A stretch of 64,000 nucleotides of DNA from assembly GCA_050331115.1 (NCBI GenBank), contig JBHJHD010000085.1:1-64000 (forward strand). Reading direction: 5' to 3'. The translations under genes and the position numbers were made by a program. Of this stretch, positions 52,220 to 61,612 are shown piece after piece. Below the pieces are notes generated by a model. That model was not told where the DNA came from and searched no databases. It saw nothing but the letters and a program-made list of their open reading frames with translations. The stretch comes from JBCCAG01 sp050331115. Its GTDB lineage: Bacteria > Cyanobacteriota > Cyanobacteriia > CAKZMO01. Positions within the stretch are counted from its first letter, which is position 1. Every line of letters starts with the position of its first letter.

Positions 52220-53280
52220 GGGCCACGCTGAACCTCACCCAGCGCTGGCGCGATCGCCTGAGCGACTACGTGACGGCGATCGCCTGGTCCACCGATGGGG
52301 TTTGGCTCGCTGCCGCGTCTTCGGCTGGGGAGGTGCTGCTGTTTGACCGGGCTCAGGATATCGCCCAGAATCGCGTCGTCCTGAAGGCGGCAGATGGCAA
52401 AGCGGTAAATACTTTAGGCTTCTCTGCTGACGGACAGTATCTAGCCGCGGCTGGGCAGAGCGGCACGTTGACGATTTGGGCGCTCCAGCCGAACTATCCC
52501 ATCGCGTTCAGCCAGTCCCATCCCGGCGTCTGGATCGATCAACTGGCTTGGCATCCCAGCCAAACCTATCAGGCCTACGGGGCTGGACCTCAAGTCAAAA
52601 TTTGGGATGGGACTAATACAGCTGCAGACCTGGACTTTCAGTCCTCTTCCGTCCTGCACCTAGCCTGGCACCCCCGAGGTCACTGGCTTACCGCCAGTGG
52701 ACATGGAGGCATGAAGGTTTGGAATGCAGCTGACTGGGCGGTAAACCATAAAACAGTTGCCGTACCGGGAGCTAGCCTCTACGCCGCTTGGTCTGCGGAT
52801 GGCCGCTACCTGGCGTCGGGCAACTTAGACCGCACGTTGACGGTAGTGGAGTGGGATAGCCCACCGCCCTGGCTAATGCAGGGCTTTCCCGGCAAGGTGC
52901 GGCAGGTAGCTTGGTCTGAGGCGGTGGGGAAATCGGGAGACCCGCTGCTGGCGGCGGCCTGCGCTGAAGGGGTTACGCTGTGGCGACGCAGCGATGGCGG
53001 CAAGCGAGACTGGCGATCGCAGGTTCTGCAGCACCACACCGGCCGAGTAAACGCGATCGCCTTTCAGCCCAAAAGCCTGCGGCTGGCCTCAGCGGGGGAA
53101 GACGGCTCCATTTGCCTCTGGGAGATGAAGAAAACGCCGTCTAAAGTCCTCAAGTTTCCGGAAGGCGGGTGCTCGGCTCTGGCTTGGCACCCCAGTGAAG
53201 AGCTGCTGGCGATCGCTGGAACTGCTGGTGAGTTTGGAGTCTGGGCACTGAAGGGAATAGAGTCAAAGGGATTTGGGTAG
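52216..53280 (+). CDS. WD40-repeat protein coupled to the CobW gene
   Basis: 354 residues starting at GTG 52216 that overlaps the cobW stop (GTGA). Seven WD-like blades: VTAIAWSTDGVWLAAASSAGEVLLFD, NTLGFSADGQYLAAAGQSGTLTIW, and so on to LAWHPSEELLAIAGTAGEFGVW, forming one propeller. WD40 proteins next to CobW GTPases are a recurrent cyanobacterial pairing, which suggests a complex in metal delivery (inference). Convergent with the cheW gene. Confidence 0.9.
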   Translation: MRATLNLTQRWRDRLSDYVTAIAWSTDGVWLAAASSAGEVLLFDRAQDIAQNRVVLKAADGKAVNTLGFSADGQYLAAAGQSGTLTIWALQPNYPIAFSQSHPGVWIDQLAWHPSQTYQAYGAGPQVKIWDGTNTAADLDFQSSSVLHLAWHPRGHWLTASGHGGMKVWNAADWAVNHKTVAVPGASLYAAWSADGRYLASGNLDRTLTVVEWDSPPPWLMQGFPGKVRQVAWSEAVGKSGDPLLAAACAEGVTLWRRSDGGKRDWRSQVLQHHTGRVNAIAFQPKSLRLASAGEDGSICLWEMKKTPSKVLKFPEGGCSALAWHPSEELLAIAGTAGEFGVWALKGIESKGFG

Positions 53281-53337
53281 CCGCTGTATCGTCAGGGTGC
53301 GGCCCGGCTTATATCGCGCTGGCCCTGTGGCTTAGGC

Positions 53338-53832
53338 CTAAACCTGCGACGGCAGCGCGGCCATTTCAGGGGCGCGAGCCTCCAAAAGACGCGAAATATT
53401 CAGAAAAAAAATCGTTTTGTTCTCTTCCCCATCGGCAAGCACCACCGTGTGGCTCATTAGCTCTAGGAATCCGGATAAAGCCCCCGCCGACCGCGGCAGC
53501 GATCGCAGCAAATTTGGCGATAGCTCAATTAAGTCGGGTAAGCCATCTGTCCAAATGCCAAACGGCTCCCCTTGGGGGGGTTGAACAATGATGAGAAAGG
53601 GCGGCGGCGGAGCGGGCGCGGGGGTCAACCACTGATATAAATTGATGACTCGAATCACATGGCGACCGATTTGAAGCAGACCCATGCGATTGAGCTTGTC
53701 GTCACCTCCTTCAAGGTCATGGCGCAAAACGCGCAGAACGCTTTCCATCGGCAAAGCGACATAGTAGTCTGACAGGGGAAACGTAATAAACTTCTGCCGC
53801 TCTAAATCTCGATTCAATGATGTCTTTGCCAT
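53338..53832 (-). CDS. CheW-like adaptor, last gene of the pix-type operon
   Basis: 164 residues from ATG 53832, preceded by GAGGA 9 bases away; a TTG at 53847 overlaps the cheA stop. CheW fold: KFITFPLSDYYVALPMESVLRVLRH, LNRMGLLQIGRHVIRVINLYQWL, IIVQPPQGEPFGIWTDGLPDLIELSPN. Divergent from the other CheW of the operon. It may link a second receptor or hold the kinase in a pilus-pole complex. Confidence 0.85.
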   Translation of the reverse strand: MAKTSLNRDLERQKFITFPLSDYYVALPMESVLRVLRHDLEGGDDKLNRMGLLQIGRHVIRVINLYQWLTPAPAPPPPFLIIVQPPQGEPFGIWTDGLPDLIELSPNLLRSLPRSAGALSGFLELMSHTVVLADGEENKTIFFLNISRLLEARAPEMAALPSQV

Positions 53833-53843
53833 AGCTTGATTCC

Positions 53844-56800
53844 TCAACCAGAAATTGGACTCAATAGATCTGCCTTCAAGATCTTCGCAATCACCGTCAG
53901 CAGCTGGTGCTCTAGGTAGGGCTTACTGATGTAGGCGATCGCCCCGAGCTGCTCCGCCAAAAGACGGTGCTTGGCGCTGCTTCGAGAAGACAGCATTGCT
54001 ACTGGAATCCCGGCTAGATTTGAGTCAAGCTGGCAATGCTGCAGAAATTCGAAGCCGTTCATGCGAGGCATCTCAACGTCGCAGATCACTAGCTGAATAT
54101 TGGGGTGGTGCAGAAGATGGTCAACCGCTTCTTGACCATCCTGAGCTTGAATCACCTGATAGCCCGCCCGCTGTAGGGTGAGGGTGAGGGTTTGACGGGT
54201 TGTAATCGAGTCATCTACGACTAAAAGCTTCTGCCCCACTTTTGCTCTCGTTTCCGAACTAGGGTCTGCCGGGGAGGCGTGATGATGCGCGGAGCCCCTC
54301 AGTTGATCAGGCCGCCTATCGGGCAACCTATCGGTAAGGCTGCCAGTCAGCGGATCTGCCAGCGGGTCTGCCAGCGGATCTAGAGCGGGACTATAGGCGA
54401 CATTCGGATTAGCCTGTTGACTAGAGGCCTCGACCAGGGTCGCACTATCCAGTACCAGCGTGAGCTGACCATCGGCGAGGATGCTGGCCCCGTAGATGTA
54501 GCTATGGGTCTTTAATAATGGATTTAGCGGACGAATCACCAGCTCTTGCTCGCCCAGCATTTGTTCGACTTCGAGCCCCGCAAGCGCGCCCTGACGGCGG
54601 ATTAGGAGAATGTGAGGTGTAGGGTTCCTGTCTTGGGAAGGGACAGTCGATTGATTTGGCAATTGCTGCGCTTGGGCATGGTAGCCTAGCAGTCCTGACA
54701 GCCTATAGACGGGGACAAGGCAGGCGTTCTCTTTTTCTCCCCACCACAGCGCTCGGTTGCGCGCGCGCTGCTGAATTTGGCCCGCTTGAGGAATTATGAT
54801 CTGCTCAACGGCATCGGGCAGGAGGGCATAGGTTCTGGCATCTGCCTGACACAAGAGCAGCTTGGCAACGGTCAGACTCAGGGGAATTCGCAGCGTAAAG
54901 GTGGTTCCCTGCTCTGCGACCGAGGTCACCGCAATTTCACCTTGAAGCGCCTGCACCTGATTTCGCACAACGTCAAGCCCCACCCCTCGGCCCGAAAGGC
55001 TGCTGATTTGGGTCACCGTAGAAAAGCCGGGCTCAAATAGCAGGTCCGTGAGCTGGGCTGGGCTAAGCTGATGCGCCTGCTGGAATGTGACCATCTGACG
55101 CTCAATCGCGCGCTGGCGAATGCGCTCAAAATCTATCCCTTGCCCGTCATCGCGGACTTCTATCACCAGATGCTTGCCCTGGTTATGGGCGGCAATCTCA
55201 AGCCGTCCGGCACGAGGCTTAGCCCGCTGCTGACGCACCTCGACAGGTTCAATGCCGTGGTCAAAGGCATTTCGCAGCAGGTGCAAAATCGGATCGTAGA
55301 GTTTCTCGCCGATCGCTTTATCTACCAGTACCTCGGTGCCCTGCATCGTCAGCTCCACCGGCTTATGATGGAGCGTCTCGAGCTGCTGCAGAACCCGAGG
55401 AAAGCGCTCAAAGAGCTGCTCTAGAGGAAACATCCGTCCTTCAATCAGCGCGTCTCGGGTTTTGTAGAGTAACCGCCCCTGGTTTTCCTGAGCCTGACGG
55501 GACTGCCGAGTAAACAGCTCCACCGCATCGACGGCTTCTGTCAGCTGCACCGTATCATCCAAGAGCGCTTGAATCACAAGCTGTGGTTCGCTGTACTGAT
55601 CTAGTTCCAGCGCATCAAACCCGATGGGGATACGGGAGGATGGCGGTGATTGGTTGGTCCGCAGTGACTCTACTTGGAAAGGCGGAGTTATTGAAGGTAG
55701 CCCAGAAACCGTAGACCCGCTGCCGTTTTGAGGGCGGTTTTGCTGTAGCTGGGGAGCATCAGTCCAGTCTTGAAGCTGGCTCAACAGGTCCTGATGCTGC
55801 TGTAGCCTCGCATAGAGACGACGCATGGCAGCCTGAATCTGTTCAGACTGAAGAGACTGCTGATTGTGGTTGGTGAGCAGCTCTCCGATGGCATAATTAA
55901 GCTGATCTAAATGCTCAATCTCGATGCGAATCGTGGGCGAAGGTGACGCGCCTCCTTTGTGGGGCAAGGGCGTAGGCTCTTGCCTTGAAGGCCGCTGAGG
56001 TGTGGGCCGCTGAGGTGTGGATAGCTCTTTTAGCGTGAGCACCTCTGGCTCAGCCGCGGCTTCAGAGTCGACATTTGTCGCGATCGCCTCAGAGGACAGG
56101 GACAATGCTGTAGGCTCCAAATCGGCCTCTAGATCCGCCTCAGCCGGGGCGGCAGCTCCCCCCCAAATATTTTCTAAGAGTGCGGCCTCATCGATCTCTG
56201 CGTCTCCGTAGGTATAGGCATCTCCATATATATCTGCGCCCACGTCTATATCTGCGCTGTCACCCTGATCGGACGACAGAGAAGGCTCGGCATCGTCGAC
56301 TGCCAGCTCAAGATCACTCGTCATTTCATCTAAGGTTTCAGCTGAGTCGGGCAGAGCAGCCCCAGCCTCGCTCACCGGCTCGGAGCGCGGCTGGACAGAG
56401 TTACGCATCCACTGAAAGAACTTATGGATGCCTGGAGCAGATGTTTCTTCGACCGCCATAGCGTCTTCCGGGGGGTCGTCCGCTTCTGTTGCCATAGCGT
56501 CTTCCGGGGGGTCGTCCTGTTCTGCCGTCATAGCGTCTTCGGGGGGGGCGTCCTCATCGCATGCAGCGACCGCATCTAAAGAAACCGCATCTAAAGTAAC
56601 CCCCTCTGAAGTAACCGCTACTGAAGCAACTCCATCGTCTGAAGCATACAGCGCCTGCTCAGACCATTGAACGGCGGTGACTGCGTCCTCCACGACGCTT
56701 GCCCGATTTCTTTGCTCATAGTCAAACTGGTCGGGGTCCTGCTCCTGGCCTTGGACGATCGCCAGCAGCGCTTCCGAAGGCTCTCCACCCTGGGCGCGAT

Positions 56801-57530
56801 CGCCAGCGAGGACTGCCGCTTGCCCGGCCTGAAAATCCTGGAGGGCTAGCTGGGCGATCGCCTTGGCCTGTTCAGGATGCTGCTGCAGGGCGGCGATCGC
56901 GGCCCTAGCGATGGCGCTAAAGCCGGGTAAATTCAGAGATTCCCCTAGACCTAGAAAAACTTCGGCCTGGGTTTGCAGCACCGACAGAACTTTTGAGGGC
57001 TGCTCCGTTTCCAGCACCGTCGTCAGCTGCTCAAGCCGCTGAGCCACCCCGACCTCAAAGATGGACTGAGTGACATCAAAGCCTAGCTCTGCAGAAGTGG
57101 GGGGCGGGATGCTCTGGTCGAAACAATCCCCCAAATGATCTTGGAGCTGGGCAAAGATGATTGCGGTTCGGTTCAAGATTTCATCTTCGTTGATTGTCGT
57201 TTCGGTCAGCTCGGCCCTCAAGGCTGACCGAAGACACTCAAACCCTTCAAACAGCAGTGCGTCAACTTCGCCGTCAATAGACACATCGGGCCTGCAGAGG
57301 GTTCTAAACACATCCTCTAAGGAATGCGCCACTGCGGCGATCGTTTCTAGGTCAAGGCTAGCCGCTGCCCCCTTGAGCGTATGGGTCGCCCGCATCAATG
57401 TGTTGACCTTATTGATGCTGCTATCTTCCTGAAGGGTGAGTAATCCCTCCTCTAGAACCTGCAGCAGCTCTGGAGCCTCCTGTAGGAAGTACTGGTACCC
57501 TTGCGCTCGAATCGTTGGGTCGCTCGTCAT
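53844..57530 (-). CDS. pixL: Hybrid CheA histidine kinase with receiver domain (PixL-like)
   Basis: 1228 residues from ATG 57530, 2 bp after the MCP stop; the frame is open to 57683. Order: Hpt domain with phosphoacceptor His50 (RATHTLKGAAASLD); a ~500-residue low-complexity linker with 12-residue DDPPEDAM repeats; dimerisation/HATPase (N box LRNAFDHGIEP, G1 RDDGQGID, G2 SGRGVGLDVV); CheW-like domain; a second short repeat linker (LADPLADPLTGSLTDRL); C-terminal REC with Asp in VICDVEMPRMNG. Same architecture as PixL (TaxAY1) of Synechocystis phototaxis. It phosphorylates PixG/PixH-type regulators to steer type IV pili (family knowledge). Confidence 0.92.
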   Translation of the reverse strand: MTSDPTIRAQGYQYFLQEAPELLQVLEEGLLTLQEDSSINKVNTLMRATHTLKGAAASLDLETIAAVAHSLEDVFRTLCRPDVSIDGEVDALLFEGFECLRSALRAELTETTINEDEILNRTAIIFAQLQDHLGDCFDQSIPPPTSAELGFDVTQSIFEVGVAQRLEQLTTVLETEQPSKVLSVLQTQAEVFLGLGESLNLPGFSAIARAAIAALQQHPEQAKAIAQLALQDFQAGQAAVLAGDRAQGGEPSEALLAIVQGQEQDPDQFDYEQRNRASVVEDAVTAVQWSEQALYASDDGVASVAVTSEGVTLDAVSLDAVAACDEDAPPEDAMTAEQDDPPEDAMATEADDPPEDAMAVEETSAPGIHKFFQWMRNSVQPRSEPVSEAGAALPDSAETLDEMTSDLELAVDDAEPSLSSDQGDSADIDVGADIYGDAYTYGDAEIDEAALLENIWGGAAAPAEADLEADLEPTALSLSSEAIATNVDSEAAAEPEVLTLKELSTPQRPTPQRPSRQEPTPLPHKGGASPSPTIRIEIEHLDQLNYAIGELLTNHNQQSLQSEQIQAAMRRLYARLQQHQDLLSQLQDWTDAPQLQQNRPQNGSGSTVSGLPSITPPFQVESLRTNQSPPSSRIPIGFDALELDQYSEPQLVIQALLDDTVQLTEAVDAVELFTRQSRQAQENQGRLLYKTRDALIEGRMFPLEQLFERFPRVLQQLETLHHKPVELTMQGTEVLVDKAIGEKLYDPILHLLRNAFDHGIEPVEVRQQRAKPRAGRLEIAAHNQGKHLVIEVRDDGQGIDFERIRQRAIERQMVTFQQAHQLSPAQLTDLLFEPGFSTVTQISSLSGRGVGLDVVRNQVQALQGEIAVTSVAEQGTTFTLRIPLSLTVAKLLLCQADARTYALLPDAVEQIIIPQAGQIQQRARNRALWWGEKENACLVPVYRLSGLLGYHAQAQQLPNQSTVPSQDRNPTPHILLIRRQGALAGLEVEQMLGEQELVIRPLNPLLKTHSYIYGASILADGQLTLVLDSATLVEASSQQANPNVAYSPALDPLADPLADPLTGSLTDRLPDRRPDQLRGSAHHHASPADPSSETRAKVGQKLLVVDDSITTRQTLTLTLQRAGYQVIQAQDGQEAVDHLLHHPNIQLVICDVEMPRMNGFEFLQHCQLDSNLAGIPVAMLSSRSSAKHRLLAEQLGAIAYISKPYLEHQLLTVIAKILKADLLSPISG
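56455..56631. repeat. Tandem coding repeats in the PixL linker
   Basis: Three 36-bp repeats (phase marks at 56458, 56494 and 56530) encode DDPPEDAMA-type dodecapeptides. They are followed by four ~15-bp repeats (56572-56631) encoding ASVAV/TSEGV/TLDAV/SLDAV. Both arrays lie in the unstructured linker after the Hpt domain and are likely to vary in copy number between strains. Confidence 0.8.
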
Positions 57531-57532
57531 AG

Positions 57533-60500
57533 TTAATTCACGCGAAATTGCTGACTGGTAGTTTGCAGGTCTTGAGCAGTGGTCAGTAGCGTTTGGAAGG
57601 CCAGGGAAATATTGACCGAGTCTTCGGAGGTTTGATTGGCAATTACGGCAACATCCTGCATGGTTCGAGTCACAGACTGACATTGCTGGGTCTGATCCTG
57701 AGTCGATTGGGTAATCCCGGTTACCAGCTGGCTAATCTGATCGGTGGCATTCACAATGGCGCTCAGGCTTCTCCGGGCTTCGTTCACCACCGTGGTCCCC
57801 GAAGCCACCCGCTGAATCCCGTCTTCCATAGCTGTGGCCACCGCCGACGTGCTGGCCTGAATTTCCTGCACCAGCTGCTCAATATCCGTTGCGGCGTTGG
57901 CGGATTGACGCGCCAAAGAGCGTACCTCATCGGCAACCACCGCAAAGCCGCGCCCGTATTCCCCGACTCTGGTAGCCTCAATCGAGGCGTTCAGCGCCAG
58001 AAGCTGAGTTTGGGTGGTAAAATTGCTGATCAAGTTCACCACCTTGGAGATCTTCTGGGACGATTCGCCTAAGCGCTTGAGTCGTTTATTCGTCTCTGCC
58101 ACCGTGCCTCGAATTTGCTGCATCTCGTCAACGGTTTTATCGATGGCAGCGTCTCCGGTGAGCACGGTTTGGTTGGCCTGCTGAACCGCCGTTTTTACCT
58201 GCTGGGCGTTGATCTCTACCGCTTGGGTCGTCTGCGCCATAATCTGCAGCTCTCCCAGCGCCGTTTCCAGCGCTTTAAGCTGTCCCTGCGCCTGGTCTGC
58301 CAGCACTGCAATGGCGGATTCACTCGACTCGGAGGTCTGGGTGACTTGGTTAGCCGCCTTCTGCATTTGGACCACAGTCTGTCGCAGGCTGCCCAAGGTG
58401 TTGTTGTAGGCGTCGGCTACCGTACCCACTACACTCTCAGTCACCGGGGCCCGGACAGTGAGGTCACCATCTAGGGCCGGGCGTACTGCAGATAGCAGCT
58501 GGATAACCTGCTGCTGAAGCTGCTCTTTAGCCGCCTTATTCTGATCAACGGCTTGGGACAGCTGTATCGACTGCTGCTGAAGTTCGTCGACGTAGCTGCC
58601 CTGCTTAATAGCAACGTCGAGCTGGGCCGCAATCCGTTTAACAAAATTAATCTCACTCTCCTGCCACTCTCGGGGATGCTCGCACTGATGAATACAGAAC
58701 AGACCCCATAGGTCATCGCCCTGCATCAGCGGCACTACCAGATTGGCCTGTACCTGGAACTGAGCCAGCACGTCAATGTAGCACTGCTGGATGCCAGACT
58801 CGTAGACATTGTCAATGGTGGACACGTGACCGCTTTTGTATTTCTCGGCAAACCCTTGGCTAAAGCAGTGGTCTTCCACCTCTACCTGAAGGGCAGAGAC
58901 GTAGCCAGGCCTGACATCTTCAGCAATGGTTTTACCCTGGCTGTAGCCCGAGTCAGAATTGAACTTAAAGACAGCGACCCGGTCGGCCCTGAGGAAGCTG
59001 CGAATTTCCCGAGTGGTGGTATTGAAAGCTTGCTGCAGCTCGATGGACTGGCGGATACGATCCACGATTTGAGTAATCAGCCGCTCTTGCTCAGCCGCGG
59101 CAGATATCGCAGCTGTCTGGTCTTGCAGCTCATCAATATAGTTACCTTGCTGAATGGCAATGTCGAGCTGGGCGGAGATTCGCTTGGCAAAGTTGATCTC
59201 GCTCTCTTGCCACTTGCGGGGGTGTTCACACTGGTGGATACAGAATAGGCCCCACAGGTCGTCGCCCTGCATCAGCGGCACCACCAGATTGGCCTGCACT
59301 TGGAACTGAGCCAGCACGTCAATGTAGCACTGCTGGATGCCAGACTCGTAGACATTATCAATCTTTGAAACGTGCCCACGCTTATACTTTTCGGCAAATC
59401 CCTGGCTGAAGCAGTGGTCTTCCACCTCAACTTCTAGCGCAGAGACATAGCCCGGCTGAACGTCCTCGGCAATGGTTTTGCCCTGGCTGTAGCCCGAGTC
59501 TGAAGCAAACTTGAAGATGGCGACTCGATCGGCTTTGAGAAAGCCGCGAATTTCTCGCGTGGTGGTGTTGAAGGCCTGCTGTAGGTCTAGAGATTGGCGA
59601 ATGCGGTCAACAATCTGGGTAATTAGCCGCTCTTGTTCGGCCACCTCGCGGAGCTGCTCAGACTGGCTCTGGAGATCCTCAATATACTCACCCTGCTGAA
59701 TCGCGGTGTTCAGCTGAGCAGCAACGCGCTTAACAAACGTAACGTCCTCATCCTTCCACTTACGGGGGCCACTGCACTGATGGTTGTAGAACAAGCCCCA
59801 CAGCTTGTCGCCCTTCATCAGCGGCACAACTAAGCTAGCCTTGGCCTCAAAGCGATCGAGAATCTCGACCAGGCAGTCTTCTAGCCCCGATTCCTGGATA
59901 TCCGAAATCCGCCAGATTCGGCCCTGCTCGTACTCGTCAACGAAGCTTTCACCAAAGCAGTGGTCGCGGATCGAAACCGACAGCACCGAGGCGTAGCCCG
60001 GCGCTACATCTTCAGCGACGGTCTCCCCATCGCTGTAGTCCGAGTCGGTGTTGAACCGATAGATTGCCGTGCGATCGCTCTTCAAAAAGCGACGAACCTC
60101 ACGACAGGTAGTCACAAAAGCGCGCTGTAGATTGGGCGATTGCTGGATTCGATCCACCACCTTGTCGATTAAGTCCTGTCGTTCGGCGGCCTGAATCATC
60201 TGGTCAGACTGTCTCTGAAGTTTCTTTCGGTGGTCAGCTTGGTGAAGCGCGATGCCGACCTGCTGGCCCACTTGAGTCAGCAGGGCCACCTCTTCGGGCT
60301 CCCAGCGGCGGGCCCCAGAGTTTTGATAGGCCGTCAATAGCCCCCACGGCGTCTTGCCCTCTAGGATGGGCGCGATCGCAAAGGCTCTGGCGTCTAGCTG
60401 CTCTAAAAGCTCAGTTGAAAAGAAGGCGGTTTCGGCCTCGTGAATATCGTCTACAACAATGGCTTCAGCCGGTAGATAGCGCCCGTTTTGACTCATTTCT

Positions 60501-61603
60501 GAGTAGGCATCCTGACAAATTTCCTGACGCTCCGATTCCAAAATTGGCGCCCACGCCTGGCCCACCGACTCAGCAACAAACTCTCCTGCGCCCTCTGGCT
60601 CAAAGCGATAAACCGCCACGCGATCGCACTGGAGCTGCTGCCGCAGCGCCTGGGTGACTATCTGAAAAATGCTATCGGCCTGGTCAACGTCGAGTGCCTG
60701 ATGGATCTTGTCGACAATCTTGGTGAATATGTCGCGCTGCTGCCGCTGCCGCTGCTGCTGAATCCGCTCCTCAACTATCTGAAGACTCAGCCGCAGTTCC
60801 GTTACCACGTTTTGTAGTAAAGCCAGGTCTGTATCATCCCAATCCCTGGGATGGGCACAGTGCTGCACCACTAGCAGGCCCCAAGCCTCTCCTAAAAGAA
60901 TCGGCAAGCTCAAAGTAGCCTGGGTTTGAAGCTGAAGCATCAGCTGCTGTTGATAGGGGCTCAAAGAACTCTGGGCCACGTTATCTAGCGCGATGACCTT
61001 CTGCTGGGCGTCCTGAGGCGTGTCGGCCCCAAAAGCAACGGCCGGCAGGACCTCTTGCAGACTAGGGGTGTAGCCCTCCGTCAGCGACTCCGCAACCACA
61101 ACCCCCTGCGTTCGGGTCTCGAACCGATAGATCAAAGCCCGGTCAACCTGCAGGATTTGACGCACCTCTGCCACCATGGTCGTCAGCAAATCATCCAGCG
61201 TCTCGGCCTGCTGCAGGTGCTGGGACGTGCCCAATACCCACTGCAGCTCAGCTTTGCTCAGCATAGGTTCCGCGGGCTCATTGCTAGTGCGATCGCCATT
61301 CGGAGCATCGTTAGCCACAGGGGTATTGGAGAAAGCGAAAATGGGTTGTTCGGGCTTATTGAGTTTCTGCATAGTCATGTCTTGAGCTGCTGGGGTAGGG
61401 ATGTGCTCGAGGGCTGAGTCGGTCTGGTCGGCAGGGGTTAGAAGGGGCAAAGCCCCATGAATCGCGTCTATTTCGGGGTGAAACGGGTCGCTTGAACTGT
61501 CTAAATCTATTGGTGAAGGCTGAGTGGAGTCTGATGACTTACCCCTGACAACTTGCCTCATCCACTGGACTGTTGGAGAGGCACCCAACTTGAAAAACTT
61601 CAC
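57533..61603 (-). CDS. pixJ: Soluble chemoreceptor with five GAF domains, three of DXCF cyanobacteriochrome type (PixJ-like)
   Basis: 1356 residues from GTG 61603 (AAGGAG six bases upstream). GAF1 ~125-280, GAF2 ~295-455, GAF3 ~477-640, GAF4 ~660-822, GAF5 ~842-1003, HAMP-like region ~1035-1085, and MCP signalling domain with hairpin QTQLLALNASIEATRVGEYG. GAF3, 4 and 5 have DHCF (Cys549, 731, 913) and a second Cys 28 residues later (577, 759, 941) in ESGxxxC, followed by the LVVPLMxGDxLWGLF strand. TePixJ has Cys494 and Cys522, also 28 apart, binding bilin. The residue after the second Cys is Leu, Tyr and Tyr instead of the usual His. GAF1 and GAF2 lack both Cys. No membrane segment. Probable light receptor of the pix operon. 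Confidence 0.9.
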   Translation of the reverse strand: MKFFKLGASPTVQWMRQVVRGKSSDSTQPSPIDLDSSSDPFHPEIDAIHGALPLLTPADQTDSALEHIPTPAAQDMTMQKLNKPEQPIFAFSNTPVANDAPNGDRTSNEPAEPMLSKAELQWVLGTSQHLQQAETLDDLLTTMVAEVRQILQVDRALIYRFETRTQGVVVAESLTEGYTPSLQEVLPAVAFGADTPQDAQQKVIALDNVAQSSLSPYQQQLMLQLQTQATLSLPILLGEAWGLLVVQHCAHPRDWDDTDLALLQNVVTELRLSLQIVEERIQQQRQRQQRDIFTKIVDKIHQALDVDQADSIFQIVTQALRQQLQCDRVAVYRFEPEGAGEFVAESVGQAWAPILESERQEICQDAYSEMSQNGRYLPAEAIVVDDIHEAETAFFSTELLEQLDARAFAIAPILEGKTPWGLLTAYQNSGARRWEPEEVALLTQVGQQVGIALHQADHRKKLQRQSDQMIQAAERQDLIDKVVDRIQQSPNLQRAFVTTCREVRRFLKSDRTAIYRFNTDSDYSDGETVAEDVAPGYASVLSVSIRDHCFGESFVDEYEQGRIWRISDIQESGLEDCLVEILDRFEAKASLVVPLMKGDKLWGLFYNHQCSGPRKWKDEDVTFVKRVAAQLNTAIQQGEYIEDLQSQSEQLREVAEQERLITQIVDRIRQSLDLQQAFNTTTREIRGFLKADRVAIFKFASDSGYSQGKTIAEDVQPGYVSALEVEVEDHCFSQGFAEKYKRGHVSKIDNVYESGIQQCYIDVLAQFQVQANLVVPLMQGDDLWGLFCIHQCEHPRKWQESEINFAKRISAQLDIAIQQGNYIDELQDQTAAISAAAEQERLITQIVDRIRQSIELQQAFNTTTREIRSFLRADRVAVFKFNSDSGYSQGKTIAEDVRPGYVSALQVEVEDHCFSQGFAEKYKSGHVSTIDNVYESGIQQCYIDVLAQFQVQANLVVPLMQGDDLWGLFCIHQCEHPREWQESEINFVKRIAAQLDVAIKQGSYVDELQQQSIQLSQAVDQNKAAKEQLQQQVIQLLSAVRPALDGDLTVRAPVTESVVGTVADAYNNTLGSLRQTVVQMQKAANQVTQTSESSESAIAVLADQAQGQLKALETALGELQIMAQTTQAVEINAQQVKTAVQQANQTVLTGDAAIDKTVDEMQQIRGTVAETNKRLKRLGESSQKISKVVNLISNFTTQTQLLALNASIEATRVGEYGRGFAVVADEVRSLARQSANAATDIEQLVQEIQASTSAVATAMEDGIQRVASGTTVVNEARRSLSAIVNATDQISQLVTGITQSTQDQTQQCQSVTRTMQDVAVIANQTSEDSVNISLAFQTLLTTAQDLQTTSQQFRVN

Positions 61604-61612
61604 GGTTACTCC

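Noticed and set aside
57533..61603. GAF1 and GAF2 as further bilin-binding domains
   Set aside because: Neither has the DXCF motif nor a Cys at the canonical position, so only GAF3-5 are proposed.
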